A stretch of 41,110 bases of DNA. Origin: Acidocella sp. Its GTDB lineage: Bacteria > Pseudomonadota > Alphaproteobacteria > Acetobacterales > Acetobacteraceae. The stretch is from the NCBI GenBank assembly GCA_027451225.1, contig DAIDJU010000025.1:1-41110 (forward strand). The letters run 5' to 3'. Positions 23,925 through 32,668 of the stretch are shown here, piece after piece; within the stretch, counting starts at the first letter, position 1; every line of letters begins with the position of its first letter. The notes beneath the pieces were generated by a model, which had not been told where the DNA came from, made no database searches, and was given only the letters and a program-made list of their open reading frames with translations. The translations under genes and the position numbers were made by a program.

Positions 23925-25546
23925 CCCACCTCACCAGCGCCATAGATGCCGGAGCGGAAACGTTCCAGCGTAATGCGGAGATCAACCGCGCCCTGGCCGA
24001 CGAGCTGCGCGGGAAGGTGGCCGCCACGGCGCTCGGCGGGCCGGAGGCCGTGCGCCAACGCCATGTGGCGCGCGGCAAGCTGCTGCCGCGCGAGCGTGTG
24101 GAGCGGCTGCTCGACCCCGGTGCGCCGTTTCTGGAAATCGGCCAGCTTGCGGCGGGCGGGATGTATGAGGGCGAGGCGCCGGGGGCGGGGCTGATCTGCG
24201 GCATCGGCACGGTGAGCGGACGGGAGGTGATGATCGTCGCCAACGACGCCACGGTGAAGGGCGGGGTGTATTTTCCGCTGACCGTGAAGAAGCATCTGCG
24301 CGCGCAGGAGATCGCGCTGGAGAACCAGCTTCCTTGCGTCTATCTGGTGGATTCGGGTGGCGCCAACCTGCCGCATCAGGCCGAGGTGTTTCCGGACAAG
24401 GAACATTTCGGGCGGATTTTCTTCAACCAGGCGAATATGAGCGCGCGGGGGATCGCGCAGATCGCCTGCGTGATGGGCCTTTCCACTGCCGGCGGGGCTT
24501 ATGTGCCTGCGATGTCCGACGAAACGGTGATCGTGCGCGGGCGCGGGGCGGAGAGCCAGGGGGCAATCTTCCTGGCAGGGCCGCCGCTGGTGAAGGCCGC
24601 CACGGGCGAGGTGATCTCGGCCACCGAACTCGGCGGAGCGGACACGCATGGGCGTAAATCCGGTGTGGCCGACCATATCGCGGTGGATGACGAACACGCC
24701 CTCTCCATCGTGCGGGACATCGTGGCCCGGCTGAACGGGCGCAAGACCGTGGATTTGGATGTGACCGCGCCTAAGCCGCCGCGCTACGCGCCGGAGGAGT
24801 TGTACGGCATCATCCCCGCCGATGTCCGCGCGCCTTACGATGTGCGCGAGGTGATTGCGCGCATCGTCGATGACAGCGCCATGCACGAGTTCAAGCCGCT
24901 TTATGGCAGCAGCATCGTCACCGGCTTCGCGCGCATCTGGGGCTACCCGGTGGCGATCCTCGCCAATAACGGCGTGCTGTTTTCCGAGAGCGCACAGAAG
25001 GCGGCGCATTTCATCGAGCTTGCCTGCCAGCGCCGCACGCCCTTGGTGTTTTTGCAGAATATCTCGGGCTTCATGGTCGGCGGCAAGTATGAGGCCGGGG
25101 GCATCGCCAAGGATGGCGCGAAAATGGTGACCGCCGTGGCCACCGCCAGCGTGCCGAAATTCACCGTGCTCATCGGCGGCAGTTTCGGGGCGGGCAATTA
25201 CGGTATGTGCGGCCGCGCCTATGGCCCGCGCTTTCTCTTCACCTGGCCCAATAGCCGTATTTCGGTGATGGGCGGGGAGCAGGCGGCCAGCGTGCTCGCC
25301 ACCGTGCGGCGCGATGGCATCGAGGCCAAAGGCGGCGCTTGGCCCGCCGAGGAGGAGGCCGCATTCAAGGCGCCGATCCGCGCCCGGTATGAGGAGGAGG
25401 GCAGCCCGTATTTTGCCACGGCGCGGATGTGGGATGACGGCGTCATCGACCCCGCCCAGACGCGCGACGTGCTCGGCCTCGCCATCTCGGCGTCGCTGAA
25501 CGCGCCTATTCCCGCCAGCCCGCGCTTCGGCGTGTTCCGGATGTGA
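23921..25546 (+). CDS. Methylcrotonyl-CoA carboxylase beta (carboxyltransferase) subunit
   Basis: [104 protein letters not shown] overlap with ivd. Confidence 0.95.
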   Translation: MTHLTSAIDAGAETFQRNAEINRALADELRGKVAATALGGPEAVRQRHVARGKLLPRERVERLLDPGAPFLEIGQLAAGGMYEGEAPGAGLICGIGTVSGREVMIVANDATVKGGVYFPLTVKKHLRAQEIALENQLPCVYLVDSGGANLPHQAEVFPDKEHFGRIFFNQANMSARGIAQIACVMGLSTAGGAYVPAMSDETVIVRGRGAESQGAIFLAGPPLVKAATGEVISATELGGADTHGRKSGVADHIAVDDEHALSIVRDIVARLNGRKTVDLDVTAPKPPRYAPEELYGIIPADVRAPYDVREVIARIVDDSAMHEFKPLYGSSIVTGFARIWGYPVAILANNGVLFSESAQKAAHFIELACQRRTPLVFLQNISGFMVGGKYEAGGIAKDGAKMVTAVATASVPKFTVLIGGSFGAGNYGMCGRAYGPRFLFTWPNSRISVMGGEQAASVLATVRRDGIEAKGGAWPAEEEAAFKAPIRARYEEEGSPYFATARMWDDGVIDPAQTRDVLGLAISASLNAPIPASPRFGVFRM

Positions 25547-25551
25547 TGCCC

Positions 25552-27420
25552 ATGTTTTCCTCATTGCTCATCGCCAATCGCGGCGAGATTGCCCGCCGCG
25601 TCATCCGCACCGCCAGCCGCCTCGGCATCCGCACTATCGCGGTCTATTCCGATGCCGATGCCGATGCTCCCTTTGTGGCCGAGGCGGATGAGGCCATCCT
25701 CATCGGCCCCGCCCCGGCGCGGGAGAGTTATCTGCGCCCCGGGAAGCTGCTGGAGGCGGCAAGGCAAAGCGGGGCCGAGGCCATTCATCCCGGCTATGGC
25801 TTTCTCTCGGAGAATGCCAAGTTCGCCCAGGCGGTGCTCGATGCCGGGTTGATCTGGGTCGGGCCGAAACCGTCCTCCATCCGCGCCATGGGGCTGAAGG
25901 ACGCCGCCAAGGCGCTGATGCAGCAGGCGGGCGTGCCGGTGACGCCGGGTTATCTGGGCGAGGACCAGTCCGAGGACCGGCTGGCCGCCGAGGCGGCACG
26001 CATCGGCTTCCCGCTGCTCATCAAGGCCGTGGCGGGCGGCGGCGGCAAGGGCATGCGCAAGGTGGAGCGGCTGGAGGATTTCGCCGCAGCCCTCGCCTCC
26101 TGCAAGCGCGAGGCCGCGTCCTCCTTCGGCGATGACCGCGTGCTACTGGAAATCTACGTCACCCGTCCGCGCCATATCGAGGTGCAGGTGTTTGGCGATG
26201 CCCATGGCAATGTGGTGCATCTGTATGAGCGCGATTGCTCGCTCCAGCGCCGCCACCAGAAGGTGATCGAGGAAGCTCCCGCGCCGGGGATGAGCCCCGA
26301 GGTGCGCGAGGCCGTGTGCGCCGCCGCCGTGCAGGCCGCACGCGCGGTGGATTACCAGGGGGCGGGGACGATCGAGTTCATCGCCGATGCCTCCGAGGGG
26401 CTGCGCGCCGAGCGCATCTGGTTCATGGAGATGAACACCCGCTTGCAGGTGGAGCATCCGGTGACGGAGGCCATCACCGGGCAGGATCTGGTGGAGTGGC
26501 AGTTGCGTGTGGCGGCGGGGGAGCCTTTGCCGCTGTGCCAGGAGCAGATCCCGCTCAACGGCCATGCCATCGAGGCGCGGCTTTATGCCGAGAACCCGGA
26601 GACCGGCTTTTTGCCGTCCACCGGCCCGCTCACTCATTTCGTGCTGCCCGGGGCGGGCGTGCGGGTGGATAGCGCCGTGGCGCAGGGCGGGGAGGTGACG
26701 GCCTTCTACGACCCGATGATCGCCAAGCTGATTACCCACGGCCCCACCCGCGCGGCGGCGGCCAAGCGGCTGGAGGCAGCCTGTGCGGGCGTGCAGGTCT
26801 GGCCGGTAAAGACCAATGCGGCCTTTCTGGCGCGCACGCTGCGGCATCCCGCCTTCCTCGGCGCGGCGTTGGATACCGGGTTTATCGAGGCGCATCTGCC
26901 GGAGCTGCTGGGCAGCGCCGAACCCGATGACAAGGTGCTGCGCGCCGCCGCCCTGGCGTACCTTGCCGCCCATGCCACGCCGCCAGCGCTGCTCGGCTTT
27001 CGCCTCAACGCCCCGCCGCGCATCGAGGTGCGGTTGCAGCATGGCGGTGAGACGCATGTGGTGGCGCTGCCGCCGGGAGCTGGTTCGCCCCTGCCCGTCG
27101 CTATGCTGGGGGATGAGACGGTGGTGTTCGAGCAGGGGCGGGCCTTCGCCTTTACCGAGGTCTCGGCCGACGATACCGGCCATGGCGGCGGGGAAAGCGG
27201 CGGCGCGGTGCTCTCGCCCATGCCCGGCCATATCCTCTCCGTGGCCGTGGCCAAGGGCGATACCGTGAAGAAGGGCGCGCCGCTGCTGGTGATGGAGGCG
27301 ATGAAGATGGAGATGACGCTCTCCGCCCCCTGCGATGGCGTGGTGGCTGAACTGAACGCCGCCACCGGCGCGCGCGTGGCCGAGGGCGTACTGCTCCTGC
27401 GCCTGGAAACGGGAGAGTAA
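25552..27420 (+). CDS. Methylcrotonyl-CoA carboxylase alpha subunit (biotin carboxylase + BCCP)
   Basis: MFSSLLIANRGEIARRVIRTASRLGIRTIAVYSDADADAPFV, VAGGGGKGMRKV, biotinyl motif VMEAMKMEMTLSAP. Confidence 0.95.
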   Translation: MFSSLLIANRGEIARRVIRTASRLGIRTIAVYSDADADAPFVAEADEAILIGPAPARESYLRPGKLLEAARQSGAEAIHPGYGFLSENAKFAQAVLDAGLIWVGPKPSSIRAMGLKDAAKALMQQAGVPVTPGYLGEDQSEDRLAAEAARIGFPLLIKAVAGGGGKGMRKVERLEDFAAALASCKREAASSFGDDRVLLEIYVTRPRHIEVQVFGDAHGNVVHLYERDCSLQRRHQKVIEEAPAPGMSPEVREAVCAAAVQAARAVDYQGAGTIEFIADASEGLRAERIWFMEMNTRLQVEHPVTEAITGQDLVEWQLRVAAGEPLPLCQEQIPLNGHAIEARLYAENPETGFLPSTGPLTHFVLPGAGVRVDSAVAQGGEVTAFYDPMIAKLITHGPTRAAAAKRLEAACAGVQVWPVKTNAAFLARTLRHPAFLGAALDTGFIEAHLPELLGSAEPDDKVLRAAALAYLAAHATPPALLGFRLNAPPRIEVRLQHGGETHVVALPPGAGSPLPVAMLGDETVVFEQGRAFAFTEVSADDTGHGGGESGGAVLSPMPGHILSVAVAKGDTVKKGAPLLVMEAMKMEMTLSAPCDGVVAELNAATGARVAEGVLLLRLETGE

Positions 27421-27423
27421 ACC

Positions 27424-27876
27424 ATGGCTGGACGTTATTTCGAGCAATTCGCGGTGGGAGACAAAATTACCCACGACCTGCACCGCACGGTAACGGAGAC
27501 GGATAACCTCCTCATCACCACGCTCACCCACAACCCGCAGCCACTGCATCTGGACGCCGAATATGCCGCCCAGACCGAGTTCGGGCGGATCGTGGTGAAT
27601 GGGCTGTTCACGTTTTCTCTTATGGTTGGTCTCTCTGTTGGCGACACCACGCTCGGCACTCTGGTCGCCAATCTTGGTTACGACGAGGTGGTGATGCCCA
27701 AGCCGGTGTTTGTCGGCGATACGCTGCGCGCCGAGACCGAGGTGGCGGAGAAACGCGAGAGCAAGTCCCGCCCCAATGCCGGAATCGTGGTGTTCACCCA
27801 CCGCATGTTCAACCAGCGCGGCGAGATGGTGTGCCAGTGCAAGCGCACCGCCCTGCTGCAAAGACAGCCGCAATGA
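27424..27876 (+). CDS. MaoC family dehydratase/hydratase
   Basis: [70 protein letters not shown], hotdog hydratase motif. Confidence 0.92.
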   Translation: MAGRYFEQFAVGDKITHDLHRTVTETDNLLITTLTHNPQPLHLDAEYAAQTEFGRIVVNGLFTFSLMVGLSVGDTTLGTLVANLGYDEVVMPKPVFVGDTLRAETEVAEKRESKSRPNAGIVVFTHRMFNQRGEMVCQCKRTALLQRQPQ

Positions 27877-28754
27877 GCGCGCGCTCTTGGCTGTTCGTAC
27901 CTGCTGACGCGCCGGGCAAGATCGCCAAGGCGATGGGCTCGGGCGCGGATGCGCTGATCCTGGACCTTGAGGATTCCGTGGCTCTGCCCGCCAAGGAGCA
28001 GGCGCGGCGGATTGCGGCGGAGACTCTGGCTGCGCCGCGCGGCGGCGTGGCGCTGTGGGTGCGGGTCAACCCGCTGGCCTCGGGGCTGACGCTGGCGGAC
28101 CTTGCCGCCGTGATGCCCGCCGCCCCTGCGGGCATCGTGCTGCCCAAGCCGGATTCGGCGGCGGATGTGGTGACGCTCTCGCATTATCTCGACGCCTTCG
28201 AGGCTGCCGCCGGGTTGCCCGCCGGGCGGACGCGCATCCTGCCCATCGCCACCGAGACCCCGGCCTCGGTGTTCAATCTGGGCTCCTACGCCCAGGCCGG
28301 GCCGCGCCTTGCCGGGCTCACCTGGGGGGCGGAGGATCTTCCTGCCGCCATCGGGGCCACCGCCAGCCGCAACCCGGATGGCTCGCTGAACGATCTCTGC
28401 CGCATGGTCCGCTCGCTCTGCCTGGCCGGGGCGGCAAGCGCCGGGGTTCCGGCCATCGACACGGTGTATCCCGATTTCCGCGACGAGGCGGGCTTGCGCG
28501 CCTGGGCCGAGGCCGGGCGGCGCGAGGGCTTTACCGGCATGATGGCGATCCACCCGGGGCAAGTGCCGGTGATCAACGCGGTGATGACGCCTTCCTCCGC
28601 CGAGCTGGCTCACGCCCGCGCGGTGGTGGCGCTGTTCGCCGCCAATCCGGGGGCGGGGGTGGTGGCGTTGGATGGAAAGATGCTCGACCTGCCCCATTTG
28701 AAACAAGCACGGAAGATTTTGGCGATGGCCCAGGAGGAGAGCGCAGCCTCCTGA
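27873..28754 (+). CDS. HpcH/HpaI aldolase / citrate lyase beta-like CoA-ester lyase
   Basis: [82 protein letters not shown] overlap with the MaoC gene. Confidence 0.93.
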   Translation: MSARSWLFVPADAPGKIAKAMGSGADALILDLEDSVALPAKEQARRIAAETLAAPRGGVALWVRVNPLASGLTLADLAAVMPAAPAGIVLPKPDSAADVVTLSHYLDAFEAAAGLPAGRTRILPIATETPASVFNLGSYAQAGPRLAGLTWGAEDLPAAIGATASRNPDGSLNDLCRMVRSLCLAGAASAGVPAIDTVYPDFRDEAGLRAWAEAGRREGFTGMMAIHPGQVPVINAVMTPSSAELAHARAVVALFAANPGAGVVALDGKMLDLPHLKQARKILAMAQEESAAS

Positions 28755-28813
28755 ACCATCGCGCCGGCCTATCCTTCCAAAACGACGACATAAAAGCCCC
28801 TAGGGAGAGACGG

Positions 28814-30505
28814 ATGAAGGACAGCCATGTGCGGGGCGGTAACGAGCCGCCGCTTTTGGAGATGACCATAGGCCAGGCGCTGGACGCCGCCGCCCTAACC
28901 TGGCCGGATAACGAAGCCTTGGTTTGCCCGGCCCAGGCGGTGCGGCTGACATGGCGGGCCCTGCGCGACCGCGTGGAGCATGTGGCCGCCGGGCTGCTGG
29001 CGCAGGGGCTGGAGCCGGGCGATCGCGTGGGCATCTGGTCGCTCAACCGGGCGGAATGGACGCTCACCCAGTTCGCCGCCGCCAAGGCGGGGCTGATTTT
29101 GGTGACGGTGAACCCCGCCTACCGGCTGGCCGAGCTGGAATACGCGCTGAACAAGGCGGGCATCAAAGCCCTCGTCATCTCGCCGCCGTTCAAGAGCAGC
29201 GATTATCCCGGCATGGTCTCGGCCCTGGCGCCGGAGCTGGCGGATTGCGCGCCGGGCAGGCTGGACGCCGCGAGGCTGCCGCATCTGCGCCTCGTGGTGC
29301 AGATGGGCGAGGAGATTCTGCCCGGTGCGATGTCCTTCGCCGCGTTGGAGACTGCGGGGCGCGAGGCGGGGAACGGGCGGCTCATGGCCATCGCTCCCAC
29401 GCTTAAGCCGCGTGACGCCATCAACATCCAGTTCACCTCCGGCACCACGGGCGCGCCCAAGGGGGTGACGCTCAGCCACCATAATATCCTTAATAACGGC
29501 TATCTGGTCGGGCATGGCATGGCGCTCACGCCCAAGGACCGCATTTGCATTCCCGTGCCGCTCTATCATTGCTTCGGCATGGTCATGGGCAATCTCGCCT
29601 GCATTACCCATGGCTCGGCCATGGTGTTCCCGGGCGAGGGGTTCGACCCGCTGGCCACGCTGCAAGCCTGCGCCGATGAGCGCTGCACCGCGCTTTACGG
29701 CGTGCCGACCATGTTTATCGCCGAGCTGGACCATCCGCGTTTCGCCGAGTTTGATCTCAGCCATATGCGCACTGGCATCATGGCGGGCAGCCCGTGTCCC
29801 ATCGAGGTGATGCGCAAGGTCATCAGCCAGATGCACGCGCGGGACATGACCATCTGCTACGGCATGACCGAGACCAGCCCGGTGAGCTTCCAGACCGGGC
29901 TCGATGACTCGTTGGAGCGGCGTGTCTCCACCGTCGGGCGGGTGCATCCGCATCTGGAGGTGAAAATCGTGGATACCGAAGGGAGGACCGTGCCTTGCGG
30001 GAGCTCCGGCGAGCTATGCACGCGCGGCTATTCCGTGATGATCGGCTATTGGGACGACCAGGAGCAGACCGCCAAGGCGGTGGATGTGGAAGGCTGGATG
30101 CATACCGGCGACCTCGCCACGCTGGACGAGGAGGGATTCTGCCAGATCGTCGGGCGGATCAAGGACATGGTCATCCGCGGCGGCGAAAATCTCTACCCGC
30201 GCGAGATCGAGGAATATCTCTACCGCCATCCCAAGATCCTGGATGTGCAGGTGTTCGGTGTGCCGGACGAGCTGTATGGCGAGGAGCTCTGCGCCTGGAT
30301 CATCCTGCGCGAGGGCATGGTTATGGACGATGAGGAGTTGCGTGCCTTTTGCCGCGGGCAGATCGCACATCACAAAATCCCCCGCTATGTCCGCTTCGTG
30401 GAGGAAATGCCCAAGACCGTGACGGGCAAGATCCAGAAATTCAAGATGCGCCAGGCCATGCTGCGGGAGATGCGCCTGCTGGAAGACGGCGAGGACGCTC
30501 CGTAA
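28814..30505 (+). CDS. AMP-binding acyl-CoA synthetase (FadD-like)
   Basis: [96 protein letters not shown]; start at 28814 after GGGAGAGA. Confidence 0.93.
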   Translation: MKDSHVRGGNEPPLLEMTIGQALDAAALTWPDNEALVCPAQAVRLTWRALRDRVEHVAAGLLAQGLEPGDRVGIWSLNRAEWTLTQFAAAKAGLILVTVNPAYRLAELEYALNKAGIKALVISPPFKSSDYPGMVSALAPELADCAPGRLDAARLPHLRLVVQMGEEILPGAMSFAALETAGREAGNGRLMAIAPTLKPRDAINIQFTSGTTGAPKGVTLSHHNILNNGYLVGHGMALTPKDRICIPVPLYHCFGMVMGNLACITHGSAMVFPGEGFDPLATLQACADERCTALYGVPTMFIAELDHPRFAEFDLSHMRTGIMAGSPCPIEVMRKVISQMHARDMTICYGMTETSPVSFQTGLDDSLERRVSTVGRVHPHLEVKIVDTEGRTVPCGSSGELCTRGYSVMIGYWDDQEQTAKAVDVEGWMHTGDLATLDEEGFCQIVGRIKDMVIRGGENLYPREIEEYLYRHPKILDVQVFGVPDELYGEELCAWIILREGMVMDDEELRAFCRGQIAHHKIPRYVRFVEEMPKTVTGKIQKFKMRQAMLREMRLLEDGEDAP

Positions 30506-30601
30506 TTCCCCCTCCGCAGCGGGCGGGGTAGTGTTGCCTAAATATGATTCATAAAAAGGAGGTATTGTGTCGATTGTCGCCTAAAGCAGATTAAAAATTA
30601 T

Positions 30602-30633
30602 GCGTTAAATTTGTTTTTGAGCAAATTTAGCGC
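30602..30633. repeat. Inverted repeat GCGTTAAATTTG-N8-CAAATTTAGCGC (11/12 bp)
   Basis: Read directly in the AT-rich interval upstream of the APC permease. Confidence 0.6.
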
Positions 30634-30696
30634 CTGTTTTTGGCATTTTGGCTGGATTTTGTACCCCTCAGGGGCGGATTTATTCAGTTTAGTGTG

Positions 30697-30712
30697 TGGC
30701 ATATTTTTTGCT
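30697..30712 (+). promoter_or_regulatory. Candidate sigma-54 (-24/-12) promoter TGGCATATTTTTTGCT
   Basis: Correct 10-nt spacing between GG and GC, matching TGGCAC-N5-TTGCW except C->T; 69 bp upstream of the permease GTG. Confidence 0.55.
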
Positions 30713-30780
30713 CACCAGTAAACCGGACTGACTGACCGATCCGCTTGATATCCGCCAACTATAAGCACTGAGGGGTTACT

Positions 30781-32502
30781 GTGAGCGACATCATATTTCC
30801 CGTGGGGCGCAAGACGACCGAATCCGGTTCCTTGCTCCGCACCATCGACTGGCGTGGCGCCTTCTGGGTGGCCAGCGGCGTTCCTGCCCTGGTTCTGTTC
30901 TCCATCGGCGGTATTGCCGACATGGTGGGCAATCTGTCCTTCATCATCTGGACCCTGTCGATGCTGATGGGCTTCGTGCAGTCCTTCACCTATGCCGAGA
31001 TCGCCGGGCTGTTCCCCAACAAATCGGGCGGTGCTTCGGTCTATGGCGCGGCGGCCTGGGTGCGCTACTCCAAGTTCATCGCCCCGCTCTCGGTGTGGTG
31101 CAACTGGTTCGCCTGGTCGCCGGTGCTCTCGCTGGGCTGTTCCATTGCGGCGGCTTACATTCTCAACGCGGTTGCGCCGATCCCGGCCGCCAATTCGCCG
31201 GAGGTCCTGCAGTGGATCGTGGCGCATGGCGCGTCCATCGCCGGTGGCCAGCAGGCGCAGGTGAATGCCGCCATCGCCGCTCTTACCCCGGATATCCGTA
31301 ACTGGACGTTGTTCAGTCACAGCCTCGGGCCGGTCGGCATTTCGCTGAACGCCACCTTCTTCATCGGCGCGATCATCATGCTGGTGACCTTCGCCATTCA
31401 GCATCGTGGTATTCTCGGCACCGCCAATGTGCAGAAATACATGGGCCTCGCGGTCATTATCCCGATGCTCATCGTCGGCATCGTGCCGCTGTTCAACGGC
31501 TCCGTGCATGCCTCCAACTATTCGCCGCTGGTGCCGCTGGCCAATTATGGCGCGCCGCAGCCCGGTAGCTGGAATCTGACCAACTGGACGATGATCCTGG
31601 GCTCCATGTTCATTGCAGCCTGGTCCACTTACGGGTTTGAAACAGCCGTGTGCTACACGTCGGAATTCCGTAATCCTGGTAGAGACACATTCAAGGCCAT
31701 CTTCTATTCCGGCCTGCTTTGCCTTGCGCTTTACATCCTGGTGCCGTTCACCTTCCAGGGCGCGCTTGGTCTTACCGGGCTGCTCGATCCTTCCATCGCC
31801 GCCGGTTCCGGCGTGGCCGCGGCCATGGCTGGCATGGTCGGCGGCGGGCCGATCATCCAGAACATCATGGTCATGCTGATGATCATGGCGCTGATGCTTT
31901 CGATCATGACTGCGATGGCCGGTTCCTCGCGCACGCTGTATCAGGGCTCGGTCGATGGTTGGCTGCCGCGCTACCTCACCTGGGTGAACGAACATGGCGC
32001 GCCGACCCGCGCGATGTGGACTGATCTGGTCTCCAACCTGCTGCTGCTGGCGGTGGCCTCCACCGATGCCACGAGCTTCTTCTTCGTGCTTGCGGTCTCA
32101 AACGTTGGTTATATCATCTTCAACTTCCTGAACCTGAATGCCGGTTGGATTCATCGTATCGACTCCGGCGCCACCAAGCGTCCCTACAAGGCGCCGACTT
32201 GGCTGCTGGGGCTTGGCACCTTGTTTGCTTTCGTCAATGCGATGTTCCTTGGCGCCGGCGCCAAGACCTGGAACGCTTCGGCACTGTGGGCAGGTTTCAT
32301 CTTCGCCGCGATGATCATTCCGGTGTTCTGCTTCCGTCACTTCATTCAGGACAAAGGAAAGTTCCCTGAGCAGATGCTGGAAGACCTGCATGTGGGCGGC
32401 TCCGGCGATACGACGACCAAACGCGCCGGTATCCTGCCTTACGTGGCGCTGGTGGCGGGTGTTGGTGTGGTGTTGCTCTCCAACTGGTTCTTCCACCTGT
32501 AG
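30781..32502 (+). CDS. APC superfamily amino acid/amine permease
   Basis: 573 aa, many TM segments; IDWRGAFWVASGVPALVLFSIGGIADMVGNLSFIIWTLSMLMGFVQSFTYAEIAGLFPNKSGGASVYGAAAW. GTG start with TGAGGGG upstream. Confidence 0.9.
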   Translation: MSDIIFPVGRKTTESGSLLRTIDWRGAFWVASGVPALVLFSIGGIADMVGNLSFIIWTLSMLMGFVQSFTYAEIAGLFPNKSGGASVYGAAAWVRYSKFIAPLSVWCNWFAWSPVLSLGCSIAAAYILNAVAPIPAANSPEVLQWIVAHGASIAGGQQAQVNAAIAALTPDIRNWTLFSHSLGPVGISLNATFFIGAIIMLVTFAIQHRGILGTANVQKYMGLAVIIPMLIVGIVPLFNGSVHASNYSPLVPLANYGAPQPGSWNLTNWTMILGSMFIAAWSTYGFETAVCYTSEFRNPGRDTFKAIFYSGLLCLALYILVPFTFQGALGLTGLLDPSIAAGSGVAAAMAGMVGGGPIIQNIMVMLMIMALMLSIMTAMAGSSRTLYQGSVDGWLPRYLTWVNEHGAPTRAMWTDLVSNLLLLAVASTDATSFFFVLAVSNVGYIIFNFLNLNAGWIHRIDSGATKRPYKAPTWLLGLGTLFAFVNAMFLGAGAKTWNASALWAGFIFAAMIIPVFCFRHFIQDKGKFPEQMLEDLHVGGSGDTTTKRAGILPYVALVAGVGVVLLSNWFFHL

Positions 32503-32525
32503 CGCGTAGCATTGTTCGCGACACG

Positions 32526-32553
32526 AAGCCGGAGCGTCAGCTCCGGCTTTTTT
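32526..32553 (+). terminator. Rho-independent terminator after the permease gene
   Basis: Perfect 10-bp stem AAGCCGGAGC-GTCA-GCTCCGGCTT followed by TTTT. Confidence 0.88.
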
Positions 32554-32589
32554 GTTGCCATTTTAGTGCTCTTTTCCCTGAGTCATGGT

Positions 32590-32618
32590 TTGACAAACAA
32601 TATATTCCTGGTCATAAC
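32590..32618 (+). promoter_or_regulatory. Candidate sigma-70 promoter TTGACA-N17-CATAAC upstream of tdm
   Basis: Perfect -35 hexamer, 17-nt spacer, 4/6 -10; after the permease terminator. Confidence 0.45.
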
Positions 32619-32668
32619 TCTTATTAACTGGCAAGAAACTCTTGCGAAGCCTGGTGGTGCAAACACTC

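Noticed and set aside
23891-25564. 557-aa minus-strand ORF antisense to MCC beta
   Set aside because: Shadow ORF; Arg/His/Ala-rich with no motifs.
26143-27873. 576-aa minus-strand ORF antisense to MCC alpha and MaoC
   Set aside because: Shadow ORF crossing two real genes.
28055-28813. 5' extension of the AMP-ligase ORF (816-aa version starting at 28055)
   Set aside because: The extra N-terminal region is out of frame with the real CitE-like gene and low complexity; ATG at 28814 with a purine-rich RBS starts a normal ligase.
30663-30776. Long-range pair ACCCCTCAG (30663-30671) / CTGAGGGGT (30768-30776) that could mask the permease RBS
   Set aside because: If transcription starts downstream of the sigma-54 site near 30722, the first arm is not in the mRNA; a 9-bp match may be chance.
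32628-32646. TGGCA...TTGC sigma-54-like pair before tdm
   Set aside because: Spacing between GG and GC is 12 nt, two too long for sigma-54; better explained as the GCAAGA-AAC-TCTTGC palindrome.
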